This document shows positions 33,465 through 43,570 of a DNA stretch of 64,000 nucleotides, in pieces. The DNA is taken from positions 62,001-126,000 of the forward strand of contig JAOAEJ010000084.1 of the NCBI GenBank assembly GCA_026416815.1. Reading direction: 5' to 3'. Both the position numbers and the translations under genes were made by a program. Every line of letters begins with the position of its first letter. The first letter of the stretch is position 1. This stretch comes from Clostridia bacterium. GTDB lineage: Bacteria > Bacillota > Clostridia > Acetivibrionales > DSM-2933. The notes below the pieces were generated by a model, which did not search any database, was not told where the DNA came from, and was given only the letters and a program-made list of their open reading frames with translations.

Positions 33465-36400
33465 TTATGAATGACTGTCTAAAATTCCAAGAACATTCTC
33501 AATGGAGGTTTCTCCTGATTCCAAATTATCCAACAGATTCTTCAATGTTTCATCCGATAACCCATCTTGCGCCGGGGTTTCTTTTTCCTCTCTTGCTACT
33601 CCTCTTTTTTGATCTATGTATTCAGCCATTTGCTGCACTGAAGGGTAGGTAAAAATATCAGATACATCAATTATTCCGGGATAAACCTTTTCTATCTGCT
33701 TCAATAATTGAATGGCCATCATTGAGTCTCCACCCATTGAAGAGAAGCTTTCAAATATATCCACCTCTCCTACTTCCAAAACCTGTGACCATATCTGTGC
33801 AAGCCTGCTTTCCGTTTCGTTATAATCTACATCGCCTCTACCCTTTATAACTGCCTTTGCAGTATTTTCCTGATGAACTTCTTTATTGTCTGTTTGCATG
33901 TTACGTTTTTTGAGTATACCTTTTATCTGCTCCGAGAGTTTAAATGGCAGCTCCTCTTTTACCTCTGCAAGTTTACGGTAGTTCAATTCTCCTGGAAGAA
34001 GCTTTGTAGTATCGCAATTCATTATCTCGTCTAAGTATCTCAAAGCATTTTCAGTCGTAATTGCTTTGACCACAGAGTCTTTATCATCCACACCAAAGTC
34101 AACAGCCATTCCTGTCTCTTTCCATGCAGGCCAGTTCAGAGCTACTGCCTTCTTGCCCCTCATATGCCTGTACGCTGCATAGGAATCCATATAAGAGTTC
34201 GCTGCAGTATAATCCCCTTGCCCCTCTACGCCGAATATAGATGTTATCGATGAAAACATTATGAAGAAGTCAAGACTATCATCTTCTGTGAGCTTGTCCA
34301 GTATCCATGTGCCCTGTACCTTTGGAGCAACAACACTTTCAAATACACACCTATCCTTATTCATAATAAATCCTTTACCTGCCACACCTGCACAGTGTAC
34401 AACTCCATTTATTACCCCATATCGGTTCCTTAGAGAGTTAAGTACTTTTTTCATATCATCTATATTTGCTACATCTGCATTTAGGCATACTACCTCTGCC
34501 CCCAGGCTCTCCATTTCGCGGATAGCCTTAACTGCTCTACACGTCCTGATGTCTTTCCCTTCTTCCAATACACTATCCCACTTATCCCTTTCAAGCAGTT
34601 TTGAACGGTTTACAAAGGCTATATTTACTTTATTTCTTGAAGCAAGGTATTTTCCTACCTCCAGTCCAAGTCCTCCGGTACCGCCGGTTATCACATAAAC
34701 TCCCTGTTCTTTTATATTAATACCAGCGCCGGGCTTTTCTATCAGCTCCCGCTTTCCAAACTCCTCCACATATCTCCTATTGTTACGGTAGCCTACACGT
34801 TTTGCCGACTCATTAGATTTGATTTCGGTTATAATACTCTCAATTTTTGTGCTATCATCTATATCTATACACCTGCATTTCAGGTTGGGGTACTCAAGAG
34901 GCACTATTCTGGCTAGCCCAAACAATGCAGCATTTTGAGGATTTATCGTCGATTCATCCTTGGTTATCTCGTTTGCATAATCGGCTATCAGAATTATATC
35001 TGTGTCCTTATACTTGTTGGCAATAAGAGCCTTAGTCAGGTTGAACAGACTGTAAACCCCCTTATTTTGCGCCTCCTCCAACCGCTTGATGTCCTCTATC
35101 CGGCTAGTGCCGGCTATCCCGCTAAGGTGTATAATTCTTGCCGGTTTCTTTCCATCTAGTTCAGCAAGTAGGCATTGATAATCCCTCTCATCTTCCTTGA
35201 TGGTGTATCTATCTTCACTTATCTTCCTGAATTCCGAAGCTGTTTCTACTTCTATTACTCTACTACCTTCCGTCCTCAGCCTTTGTACTAAATCATCGCT
35301 TATATCTCCATTATTCTTAAATACTAAAATAACTTCGCCGCCAATATCTGCTATATTTCCTTTGGGTTCTTCGCTCACCCATCCTAGTTCGAAGTATGCA
35401 GTGTCTCTTGTTTCCCTGGGTTTCAATTCATTTTTGCTTACCTTCTTGATTTTATAATCCTCGATAACTGCAAAGGCCTTACCTTCCTTAGTCATCATCA
35501 CTATGTCAAACCTTATAGTTTCAGGGTCTGGAACAGAATCCTTCTTTATCGTAATATAGCTGTAAAACTTTTTGGGCATACGCTCATTAAGTTTAAAGCT
35601 TTTGTAATAAAATGGAAGATATAGCCCTTTGCCTACAATTTGAGATACAACGTTTACAGCATTATCGAGCAAAGATGGATGCAATGTATATAGGTGCTGG
35701 TCATTAGTGAGCTCATCAGGCAGTTCCATATCAACAAGAACCTCATTTTTTCCTACTGCAGCAAAAGTATGGTTTGTCCAGTGTTCCCCTACCTGTATAG
35801 GAGCATTTTCGTCATTAGACTCGATTAATTGTAATTTTTCGTGTTCACTTTGTAACCTGTTATACAACTCATCAATATTGCAAACCAGCGTTGAAGCCTC
35901 TTTCCTGTAAACAGTACCCTCAGCATGCTTAATCCATGTTTCCTCAGGATCAAATGTGCTGCTTTGGGTACTTTTACTTGCAATGGTAAACTTCAAGTGA
36001 TCCTCTTCTTTTATTACTATTGTATGGACTTCTTTAACCTCGCCCTTTTCTACAATACAGGGGGATAAAAATACTATGTCCCTTAACTCCACAGAACTGT
36101 CTCCATAATACTTTTTGCAAGCCTCCATAGCGATCTCGATACATCCCGTTCCGGGTATTATATGGCTGCCCAGAATTATGTGCTCCGAAAGTATCCAATG
36201 CCTGTCCACACTGAAGTCGGTAGCAAATATTCCCTGGAAAATAGAGTCCGCAAGACACCTGTCCAAAAGAGGGTGTTCAAATTCCTTGGCGCTTCCTAGT
36301 GTTTTTCCTTTTAATAGTTTCCTGCTTTCATTTTTCTCCTCATACCAATAGCGCACCCTTTCCAGAGGATAAACAGGAAGGCTGACTTTTTTCATCTTTC

Positions 36401-38321
36401 TACTGCTGTATAAACCTTCCCATTCTACCATAGCGCCCTTTATATATAAGTCGCAAAGTTCTGCAGCCGCAGCATAGCCATAATCCTTAACCAATTCCTC
36501 CAGCTTGGAAGCTGCTGCTCTGCTCAGCTTTCTTCTCTCTCCTTCAACAATCTCACCTTTTTCCCGGATTGTCTTGTTATCGGGTACAATTTTATGCTCG
36601 CCATAGTAAACTCCGAATTTATTAATATCATTCAAATCTGTTTTACTTAGATACTTAATCTTTTCTTTAAGGTCCTTATAATCCTTTACTAATAGTGCCA
36701 GCCTGTGGGTATAATGACCCCTTCCCGTAGAGGCTGTATAGCACAAGTCTCGAATGTTAAACTCCTTTGCCGAAAATTCTTCATTATACTTTTCTATTAT
36801 CTTTTTTAAAATATTTTGGCTTCTTGCGGATATAGTAAAGATTTCAACATCTGTTTTTGAATTATCGTCTTCTGATAACTGCTGAGGAGCTTCCTCTAGT
36901 ATGACGTGGCAGTTTGTACCGCTAAATCCAAAGGAATTTATTCCCGCTCTCCTCGGGGCTTCTCCCTTTTCCCAAGGAGTTAACCTGTCATTTAGATACA
37001 CAGGTGAATCACAGAAATTTATATACGGGTTGGGCTCGGTGAAGTTTAAGCTTGCTGGAATAAGCTTGTTTTTTAACATCATAACAACCTTTATAAGCGA
37101 AGCTACTCCCGAAGCAGCTACAAGGTGCCCAATATTGGTCTTCACCGAACCTATACCGCAAAACTGCTTTTTGTCTGTAGAAGACTTGAAGGCATTGGTA
37201 AGTGCCTTTATCTCTATAGGGTCTCCGAGAACAGTACCTGTCCCATGTGCCTCAACATACTGTATTGTTTCAGGGTGAACCTTAGCTTTCTTCCAAGCAT
37301 TAAGCAGCAGGCTCTCCTGTGCTCCTGCATCGGGAGCAGTTATTCCGTTTGAAGCGCCATCGTTGTTAATAGCACTTCCCTTGATTACAGCATGTATTAC
37401 ATCTCCATCTGCCAAAGCCTTATTCAAAGGCTTCAGTATAACCGCTCCTATACCTTCACCCCAAGCAGTTCCATTTGCTTTTTTATCAAATGACCTTACA
37501 ATTCTATCCTTTGATTCAACCGATTCTAGCTCATTGGGCTCATCATTAAATTTTACAGGATCGTAGCCAAAGCCGCTCAGTCCGCCTGCAATAGCAATGT
37601 CACATTCCTCGTTTTTCAAGGCATTGCATGCACTATGAATGCATACCAGACCGGATGAGCAAGCTGTATCTATAACCATACATGGACCGTGGAAGTTATA
37701 GGTATACGATACACGGCTTGCGAGTATGCCGGGCCACGTCCCTGTTACCACCATGGGGTCTGAGGCTGCAATCTGCTTATATACCATACCGGGTACGTTA
37801 TCAAGTCCTACAAATATCCCCGTATTGGTTCCATATAGTTTGCTCCCGCCATAACCTGCGTTTTCCATTGCTTCATAAGCAACCTCAAGAAACATTCTCT
37901 GCCCAGGGTCCATTGCTTTTGCTTCCCTAGGTGGAATTCCAAAAAAGGCAGCATCAAACTTATCTATTTCATACATATATCCTGATTTTAAATACTCTAA
38001 GTGCAAACTTCCGTCATCTTTTATAGCGTTATTCTTAACCAGACGCTCATAGTAAAATCTATAAAAGAAATCCTCAATGTCCTTTTTCCTTCCTTCGGGA
38101 ATATCTCCTATACAAACTTTTCCACCCCTGATATTTTTCCAGTATTCATCTATATTGTTTGCCACAGGAAATCTGCCTGCCATACCTATTACAGCAATTT
38201 CTCCATCTTTATCAGGAGCTTCAGTCTTATCCTTTAGCTCCAGAAGCAGTTGTTTTGCTTCACCCTGGGATAGTGAATGGTTTGCAACCTGTTTGTATAT
38301 GTAGTTTTTAACCAATTCCAT
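33465..38321 (-). CDS. PKS2: AT-less module, KS-DH-KR-ACP
   Basis: A 1618-aa protein. N-terminal docking hairpin VKNYIYKQVANHSLSQGEA. KS (40-460) with Cys near 220 (DTACSSGLVCIH), EAHGTGTVLGDP and NIGHLVAASG. Dehydratase from about 685 (HPLLDRCLADS) with catalytic His in EHIILGSHIIPGTGCIE and Asp in LHPSLLDNAVN near 884. Ketoreductase motif TGGTGGLGLE near 1211, with FSSITSIFG and GDYTAANSYMD near 1370. ACP Ser near 1529 in GGDSMMAIQL. HCAGVAGKGF lacks the B-type Asp, so the hydroxyl stereochemistry may differ before dehydration. Predicted to introduce a double bond. C-terminal helices LKNLLDNLESGETSIENVLG would dock to PKS3. Confidence 0.93.
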   Translation of the reverse strand: MELVKNYIYKQVANHSLSQGEAKQLLLELKDKTEAPDKDGEIAVIGMAGRFPVANNIDEYWKNIRGGKVCIGDIPEGRKKDIEDFFYRFYYERLVKNNAIKDDGSLHLEYLKSGYMYEIDKFDAAFFGIPPREAKAMDPGQRMFLEVAYEAMENAGYGGSKLYGTNTGIFVGLDNVPGMVYKQIAASDPMVVTGTWPGILASRVSYTYNFHGPCMVIDTACSSGLVCIHSACNALKNEECDIAIAGGLSGFGYDPVKFNDEPNELESVESKDRIVRSFDKKANGTAWGEGIGAVILKPLNKALADGDVIHAVIKGSAINNDGASNGITAPDAGAQESLLLNAWKKAKVHPETIQYVEAHGTGTVLGDPIEIKALTNAFKSSTDKKQFCGIGSVKTNIGHLVAASGVASLIKVVMMLKNKLIPASLNFTEPNPYINFCDSPVYLNDRLTPWEKGEAPRRAGINSFGFSGTNCHVILEEAPQQLSEDDNSKTDVEIFTISARSQNILKKIIEKYNEEFSAKEFNIRDLCYTASTGRGHYTHRLALLVKDYKDLKEKIKYLSKTDLNDINKFGVYYGEHKIVPDNKTIREKGEIVEGERRKLSRAAASKLEELVKDYGYAAAAELCDLYIKGAMVEWEGLYSSRKMKKVSLPVYPLERVRYWYEEKNESRKLLKGKTLGSAKEFEHPLLDRCLADSIFQGIFATDFSVDRHWILSEHIILGSHIIPGTGCIEIAMEACKKYYGDSSVELRDIVFLSPCIVEKGEVKEVHTIVIKEEDHLKFTIASKSTQSSTFDPEETWIKHAEGTVYRKEASTLVCNIDELYNRLQSEHEKLQLIESNDENAPIQVGEHWTNHTFAAVGKNEVLVDMELPDELTNDQHLYTLHPSLLDNAVNVVSQIVGKGLYLPFYYKSFKLNERMPKKFYSYITIKKDSVPDPETIRFDIVMMTKEGKAFAVIEDYKIKKVSKNELKPRETRDTAYFELGWVSEEPKGNIADIGGEVILVFKNNGDISDDLVQRLRTEGSRVIEVETASEFRKISEDRYTIKEDERDYQCLLAELDGKKPARIIHLSGIAGTSRIEDIKRLEEAQNKGVYSLFNLTKALIANKYKDTDIILIADYANEITKDESTINPQNAALFGLARIVPLEYPNLKCRCIDIDDSTKIESIITEIKSNESAKRVGYRNNRRYVEEFGKRELIEKPGAGINIKEQGVYVITGGTGGLGLEVGKYLASRNKVNIAFVNRSKLLERDKWDSVLEEGKDIRTCRAVKAIREMESLGAEVVCLNADVANIDDMKKVLNSLRNRYGVINGVVHCAGVAGKGFIMNKDRCVFESVVAPKVQGTWILDKLTEDDSLDFFIMFSSITSIFGVEGQGDYTAANSYMDSYAAYRHMRGKKAVALNWPAWKETGMAVDFGVDDKDSVVKAITTENALRYLDEIMNCDTTKLLPGELNYRKLAEVKEELPFKLSEQIKGILKKRNMQTDNKEVHQENTAKAVIKGRGDVDYNETESRLAQIWSQVLEVGEVDIFESFSSMGGDSMMAIQLLKQIEKVYPGIIDVSDIFTYPSVQQMAEYIDQKRGVAREEKETPAQDGLSDETLKNLLDNLESGETSIENVLGILDSHS

Positions 38322-38341
38322 TCCTCATCACATCTACCCTT

Positions 38342-41300
38342 CTATAATATTTTTCCGGTTTCATCTATAGATATCTCACCGTTTGCAAGCTTGCTTAGGA
38401 AGTCATCCAGCGCATCTTTCTCAGCTTCTCCAGTGCCGGATAACACTGGCTGACTCTCAACCTTAGCGGTCTTACTGTCTATATATTGAGCCATTTCATA
38501 TACCGTTGAGTATGTAAATACATCGGTTATATCTATCAAACCCGGGAATTCATTCTCCAGCTTCTTAAGAAGACGAGTAGCCAGTATGGAGTCACCTCCC
38601 ATGCTGTTGAAGTTATCATAGATGTCAACCTGCTCCAACCCTAGTATCTGAGCCCATATGCCCGCAACTTTACGCTCGGTCTCACTAAATTCATCGTGGC
38701 TGCCACCTTTTAATACAACATTTTGGTACTTCTTTTGGTCATCAGATATTGCAGTTGTCTTAGCAGCAGCTCCATGTGCCTCAATCGCTGCCCTTATATT
38801 GTCGGAAACGTCAATTTGGAATTGCTCCGTTGATAAAGCAAACACTTCATTATTCAGTTCACCTAAGATAATGTTATGGTGATTTTTAGCTAATACCTCT
38901 TGGAATACACTAAGCGCCGTATCGGTATAAATCGGCTTGAATGCCTCTTCCATTCCATTTACCTGATAATCAACCGCCATACCGGTCTCCTTCCAAGCAG
39001 GCCAGTTGATTGCCAGAGTTCTTTTCCCCTGCATACTCCTGCAGGCTGCAAAGGAATCAAGATATGAGTTGGCAGCTGTATAATCACCTTGCCCTTGCGC
39101 ACCAAACACCGCTGTTATAGAAGAAAACATTACAAAGAAGTCAAGCTTATCCCCTTCTGTCAACTTATCAATTATCCATGTACCTTTTATCTTTGAGGCT
39201 AAAACGCTGTCAAACACCTCTTTGCGCTTCCTTATTATAAAACCGTCACCAGCCACCCCGGCACAGTGTATAACCCCATTGATAGTTCCATAGCTGTTCC
39301 TTAGACTGTCTAAAACCTTGCTTATTTCATACATAACGGATATGTCCGCATTAAAGCAGCATACCTCCGAACCGTACCCTTCCATCTCACGAATAGCTCT
39401 TATTGCTCTGCAAACCTTTTTGCTTTCACCGGCCTCAAGCGTTTCATCCCATTTATCCTTGTCAGGAATTTGAGAACGGTTTATAAGGGCTATTTTCACC
39501 TTATTTTTAGACGCAAGATATTTGCCTATTTCCAGCCCTATGCCGCCTGTTCCTCCTGTTATAACATAAACGCCAGAAGCTTTAATCTCAACTCCGTCTT
39601 CCCTATCCGCTCCAAGCTCTAGTTTGCTGAATTCACCTATATACCTTTTACCGCCGCGCAAGGCTACCTGATAGGATTTCTTTTCGTATTTTAATTCTTT
39701 TATAATACTATCCGCCAATGTATTTTCGTCTATATCAATGCACCTGCATTTGAGATGAGGATATTCTTGGGTCACTACTTTACCTAATCCAAACATTGCT
39801 GCATTGAGGGGATTGAGTTTCCTCTCATCTTTTGTCACTGCATTTGCATAGTCAGATAGAAGTACTATATCTATATTGTTGTTAAGCTTATTAGCAATCA
39901 GGGCTCTAGTCATATAGAAAAGGCTGTCTACTCCTCTGCTCTGTTCGTCATCCAATTGATTTATGCTGTCTATCGATACATGCGACATTGCTGCAAGATG
40001 GAGGATTTTAGAAAGCTTTCTCCCCCCTGTGTCTGCAAACAGTTTGCAATAATCATCCTCCTCGCCCTTTATTACATACCTGTCTTTACTTAACTTCTTA
40101 AACTCAGTGCCCATTTCAACTTCAATGACGTTACAGCCCTCATCCCTCAGTCTCTGTACCAGGCTGCTGCTTAGTTGTCCTCTATCCTTGAATACTAATA
40201 TATTTTCATGGTTTAATTCCCGTTGACTGCCTTGGGGTTCACTAATTTTCCATGCTACTTCGTAGAACAAGTTTTTATTTTCCTTAAGCTGTCTAAACTT
40301 AAATTCATCCTCACTAGTCCGTTTTACTATGTAGTCCTTGGCTTCTACGAAAACCTTTCCGCTGGTATCCATAAGTAAAATATCTAATCGGGCCGTTTCA
40401 GGATTGCCCTTTCCGTTGTCAGTCCTTCTTATATAGCTGTAAAACACCTTAGGTGTTGGCCCATAAACAGTAAGCTTTTTATATGAAAGCGGCAGATAAG
40501 CTCCCTCTCCTATAAGATCATTTATAGCGTTGACACTACAATCCACAAGCGAAGGGTGGAGGAAGTATTCAACCAAATCACTTGTAAACGCTTCAGAAAG
40601 CTCAAAAGAAGCCAGGTACTCATTATCTGCCCCACGGTATAGTTTTATATTAATACCTGTCCATCTGGGGCCTACATCTACTATAAGCTCTCGTTCACTC
40701 TCTACCACAACCTTATTCTTTGCCACTATTTTCATAACTTCGTTCATGTCATACTTGGGCGCTTCTCTCGTGCCCAGGGTAGTTACTTTTCCTTCAACAT
40801 GTATATTCCATTGACCTTCCAACTGGGATTCACTCGCTATCATAAAACTATGACGACCGTTTTCTTCGCTCAGTATTAAGTGAAGTTCCTCATTCTCGCC
40901 CTCCTCTAATATAAAAGGAGATATGAAAAGTACATTGTCCATCTCTACACAGCAGTTCGGCAGCTTCATAGAATATACATACTTGACCATTTCCAGATAG
41001 GCAGTGCCAGGCATAACACATTTTCCTGCCACCTTGTGTTCTCCGATAACCCAGTGGGTATCTATGTTGAACTTTGCAGCATAAATTTCCTGTCCCACAG
41101 TCTTGATAACACAGCGGTCTATCAATGGGTGTCGTATTTCCTTAACACCAGGAGCATATTGAAGTACTCTGCCGTTTCCAGACTCAACCCAGCAGCGGGA
41201 ACGTTTAAAGGGGTATGTAGGCAAGCTCACCTTTCTTCTTCTCTGCCCTTTGTACATGAGGTCCCAGTCCACCTCCGCCCCCTCTATATACTTACGGCAA

Positions 41301-43114
41301 ATCTCATTTAAAGCAGCTTCCCCATCTTCATTTCCCTCAATAAAAGATAGTACTTTGCCATTGGCAGACTTAGTCAATTCCCTTCTTACGTCTTCTGTTA
41401 TTTCAACTTTAGACCTTGATTCCTTATTATAAGAAACTATCCTATGTTCACCGTAATAAGCTACTGTTTCGTCTATTGATTCAGCACACAAGGATTTTAA
41501 CTTTTGCTTTAACTCATTTATATCTTTAACAACAATCGCAATACGATGGCTAAAATGCATCCTCCCCGTGCTTGCGGTATAGCATATATCATCCAGAGAG
41601 TACTCAGTGCCCTTCTCTAAAAAAAGCCTGTACTTTTCTATTAGCTGTGCCAATACGTCCCTACTTTTAGCAGATATAACAAAAATTCTATAACCAGGAT
41701 TTTCTACACCACTGTCTTCCTTAATTCGTTTTTCCCTGTATTCTTCCAGCACTACATGACAATTTGTCCCCGACAACCCAAAGGAACTAATACCGGCCCT
41801 TAAGGGTACTCCCGATGTTTCCCAATTCGCCAGTTTGTCATTGACATATAACGGCGAATCAACAAAATTTATTTTTCTATTTGGCTTCTTAAAGTGTATC
41901 GATGGCGGTATTTTCTTATGCTTCAGTGCTAGCGCCATTTTTACAAAGCCCACTAGGCCTGCTGCGCTATCCAGATGTCCAATATTCGTCTTAACTGAAC
42001 CTATAGCACAAAAGCTCTTTTTATCGGTATACCTTCTAAAGGCTCTTTCTATCCCACTTATTTCTATTGGGTCACCCAACTTTGTCGCAGTACCATGTGC
42101 CTCTATGCACGATATGGTCTCCGGGTCAATGCCTGCCTCCTTCCACGCTTCCAGTATAACCTCTTCCTGTGCAGCGGAATTAGGAGCTGTCAGTCCTATA
42201 CTGCTGCCATCCTGATTAACTGCACTTGCCTTTACCACTGCATAGATATGGTCACCATCAGCCATTGCCTTGCTCAGTGGCTTCAGCATAACAGCAATAA
42301 CGCCCTCACCCTCGCCTGTACCATCGGAGCTATCGTCAAAGGTCTTTGCTCTACCACTGGAAGAACTGATTCCTATTTCATCTCCCATATCCTGTTGTGA
42401 CGGTAAAATGTCCAGTTTAATTCCCCCTGCAATAGCCATTTCACTCTCACCTTCTATAATGCTCCTGCATGCAAGATGTAAAGCTACCAGAGCAGAGGAA
42501 CATGCTGTGTCTACCAACATACTAGGGCCTTTGAGGTCTAAGAGGTATGAAATTCTGCTTGCAATAACAGACTTTATATTACCCGGTACCGAAATATCCT
42601 TATATAGCTCAGGGTTTATATGGTTTACACACATATGATACTCAAAACTTATATCGCTGCTAAACCCTAAAAATACCCCTGTCTTACTTCCTTTTATCCT
42701 ACTTCCACTGTAGCCGGCTTCTTCAATCAAGTCCCATACGGTTTGCAGAAACAGTCGTTGATTAGGGTCCATCAGCTTAGCTTCGCTAAGCGACAGATTA
42801 AAAAATTCATAATCAAACTTATCAATTTCATCAAGATAAGCCGCTTCACCCATTACAGAAGGGTTAGCAGGCCTATAGGAATTTGGAAGCAGTGCACTTG
42901 CGTCTTTCATTCTCTGCTCCGGCAATTTTCTTATACAATCTTTACCGTTTCTAAGATTCTCCCAGAAATCCTCAATATTTTCCGCCATAGGAAGTCTGCC
43001 GCTAATTCCTATAATGGCAACATCCTTTTTGGAGACCTTTTCAAACTTGACAGCCAGCCCATCGTCTCCATCACTCATCTTTACTTCATTAAAATTAAGT
43101 AATTTATTAAGCAA
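38342..43114 (-). CDS. PKS1: AT-less module, KS-DH-KR-ACP, acceptor of the peptide
   Basis: A 1590-aa protein with a TTG start (43112-43114) and AGGAGG 8 nt upstream. KS from about 30 with Cys near 205 (DTACSSALVALH), EAHGTATKLGDP and NIGHLDSAAG. DH from about 660 (HPLIDRCVIKT) with EHKVAGKCVMPGTAYLE and LHPSLVDCSVN. KR motif TGGTGGIGLE near 1186, FSSITAVFG and GDYTAANSYLD near 1347, with HCAGVAGDGF (B-type Asp). ACP Ser near 1508 in MGGDSILATRL. Unlike PKS2-4 it has no N-terminal docking hairpin, which fits a different hand-over from the NRPS. Its C-terminal helices (LDDFLSKLANGEISIDETG) should meet PKS2. Predicted to add a two-carbon unit with a double bond. Confidence 0.93.
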   Translation of the reverse strand: MLNKLLNFNEVKMSDGDDGLAVKFEKVSKKDVAIIGISGRLPMAENIEDFWENLRNGKDCIRKLPEQRMKDASALLPNSYRPANPSVMGEAAYLDEIDKFDYEFFNLSLSEAKLMDPNQRLFLQTVWDLIEEAGYSGSRIKGSKTGVFLGFSSDISFEYHMCVNHINPELYKDISVPGNIKSVIASRISYLLDLKGPSMLVDTACSSALVALHLACRSIIEGESEMAIAGGIKLDILPSQQDMGDEIGISSSSGRAKTFDDSSDGTGEGEGVIAVMLKPLSKAMADGDHIYAVVKASAVNQDGSSIGLTAPNSAAQEEVILEAWKEAGIDPETISCIEAHGTATKLGDPIEISGIERAFRRYTDKKSFCAIGSVKTNIGHLDSAAGLVGFVKMALALKHKKIPPSIHFKKPNRKINFVDSPLYVNDKLANWETSGVPLRAGISSFGLSGTNCHVVLEEYREKRIKEDSGVENPGYRIFVISAKSRDVLAQLIEKYRLFLEKGTEYSLDDICYTASTGRMHFSHRIAIVVKDINELKQKLKSLCAESIDETVAYYGEHRIVSYNKESRSKVEITEDVRRELTKSANGKVLSFIEGNEDGEAALNEICRKYIEGAEVDWDLMYKGQRRRKVSLPTYPFKRSRCWVESGNGRVLQYAPGVKEIRHPLIDRCVIKTVGQEIYAAKFNIDTHWVIGEHKVAGKCVMPGTAYLEMVKYVYSMKLPNCCVEMDNVLFISPFILEEGENEELHLILSEENGRHSFMIASESQLEGQWNIHVEGKVTTLGTREAPKYDMNEVMKIVAKNKVVVESERELIVDVGPRWTGINIKLYRGADNEYLASFELSEAFTSDLVEYFLHPSLVDCSVNAINDLIGEGAYLPLSYKKLTVYGPTPKVFYSYIRRTDNGKGNPETARLDILLMDTSGKVFVEAKDYIVKRTSEDEFKFRQLKENKNLFYEVAWKISEPQGSQRELNHENILVFKDRGQLSSSLVQRLRDEGCNVIEVEMGTEFKKLSKDRYVIKGEEDDYCKLFADTGGRKLSKILHLAAMSHVSIDSINQLDDEQSRGVDSLFYMTRALIANKLNNNIDIVLLSDYANAVTKDERKLNPLNAAMFGLGKVVTQEYPHLKCRCIDIDENTLADSIIKELKYEKKSYQVALRGGKRYIGEFSKLELGADREDGVEIKASGVYVITGGTGGIGLEIGKYLASKNKVKIALINRSQIPDKDKWDETLEAGESKKVCRAIRAIREMEGYGSEVCCFNADISVMYEISKVLDSLRNSYGTINGVIHCAGVAGDGFIIRKRKEVFDSVLASKIKGTWIIDKLTEGDKLDFFVMFSSITAVFGAQGQGDYTAANSYLDSFAACRSMQGKRTLAINWPAWKETGMAVDYQVNGMEEAFKPIYTDTALSVFQEVLAKNHHNIILGELNNEVFALSTEQFQIDVSDNIRAAIEAHGAAAKTTAISDDQKKYQNVVLKGGSHDEFSETERKVAGIWAQILGLEQVDIYDNFNSMGGDSILATRLLKKLENEFPGLIDITDVFTYSTVYEMAQYIDSKTAKVESQPVLSGTGEAEKDALDDFLSKLANGEISIDETGKIL

Positions 43115-43195
43115 CCGAATTCCCTCCTAAGAGTAAACGCTAAAAACACTTCGCACTGTAAAACTTGCTGCTTTTATTCCTTAGTATGGATAGAC

Positions 43196-43552
43196 TTACT
43201 CTTTAGAGGGCATTTTGAAGTCAGGGAATAGATGGTGGGTTCCTGTCTCATCAAATACCTGGTTAAACCTTTCAAATTGCTCTTCAACCGGAGCTTTCTT
43301 TGTTATAAAAACAGACCTTAACATTTCCAGAGCTTCTTTCATCTGCTCAACTGTAGGCTGGTTACCGCTTTTCTCTATTTCCTCCTGCATTTGCTGTATT
43401 TTCTTATAAGGCTCCGAAACACCCTTCTGGTATTCGTCATTATTCCAGTTAGTGTTTCGCATACAAACCGCTATGGCCATACACCTCGTAACTACAGTAG
43501 AGCCATCCTCTGCAATTTTAGTTACAATATTAGGTTTTAACTCTTTGTCCAT
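43196..43552 (-). CDS. Orphan 118-aa protein between NRPS and PKS
   Basis: The start is the ATG at 43550-43552 (MDKELKPNIV), with GGAGG 11 nt upstream. The NRPS stop lies only 18 nt upstream, so the two are probably coupled. The protein begins with a strand-like section (DGSTVVTRCMAIAVCMRN) and continues as charged helices (PYKKIQQMQEEIEKSG, VEQMKEALEMLRSVF, VEEQFERFNQVFDETG) ending HHLFPDFKMPSKE. It has none of the MbtH hallmarks. I do not recognise a family. It could be a docking adaptor between the NRPS and PKS1 or a small tailoring partner; both are guesses from position. Confidence 0.75.
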   Translation of the reverse strand: MDKELKPNIVTKIAEDGSTVVTRCMAIAVCMRNTNWNNDEYQKGVSEPYKKIQQMQEEIEKSGNQPTVEQMKEALEMLRSVFITKKAPVEEQFERFNQVFDETGTHHLFPDFKMPSKE

Positions 43553-43570
43553 AAGCTTACCATCCTCCAC

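Noticed and set aside
43196-43552. MbtH-like protein
   Set aside because: Too long and lacks the conserved Asn/Trp-rich MbtH motif.
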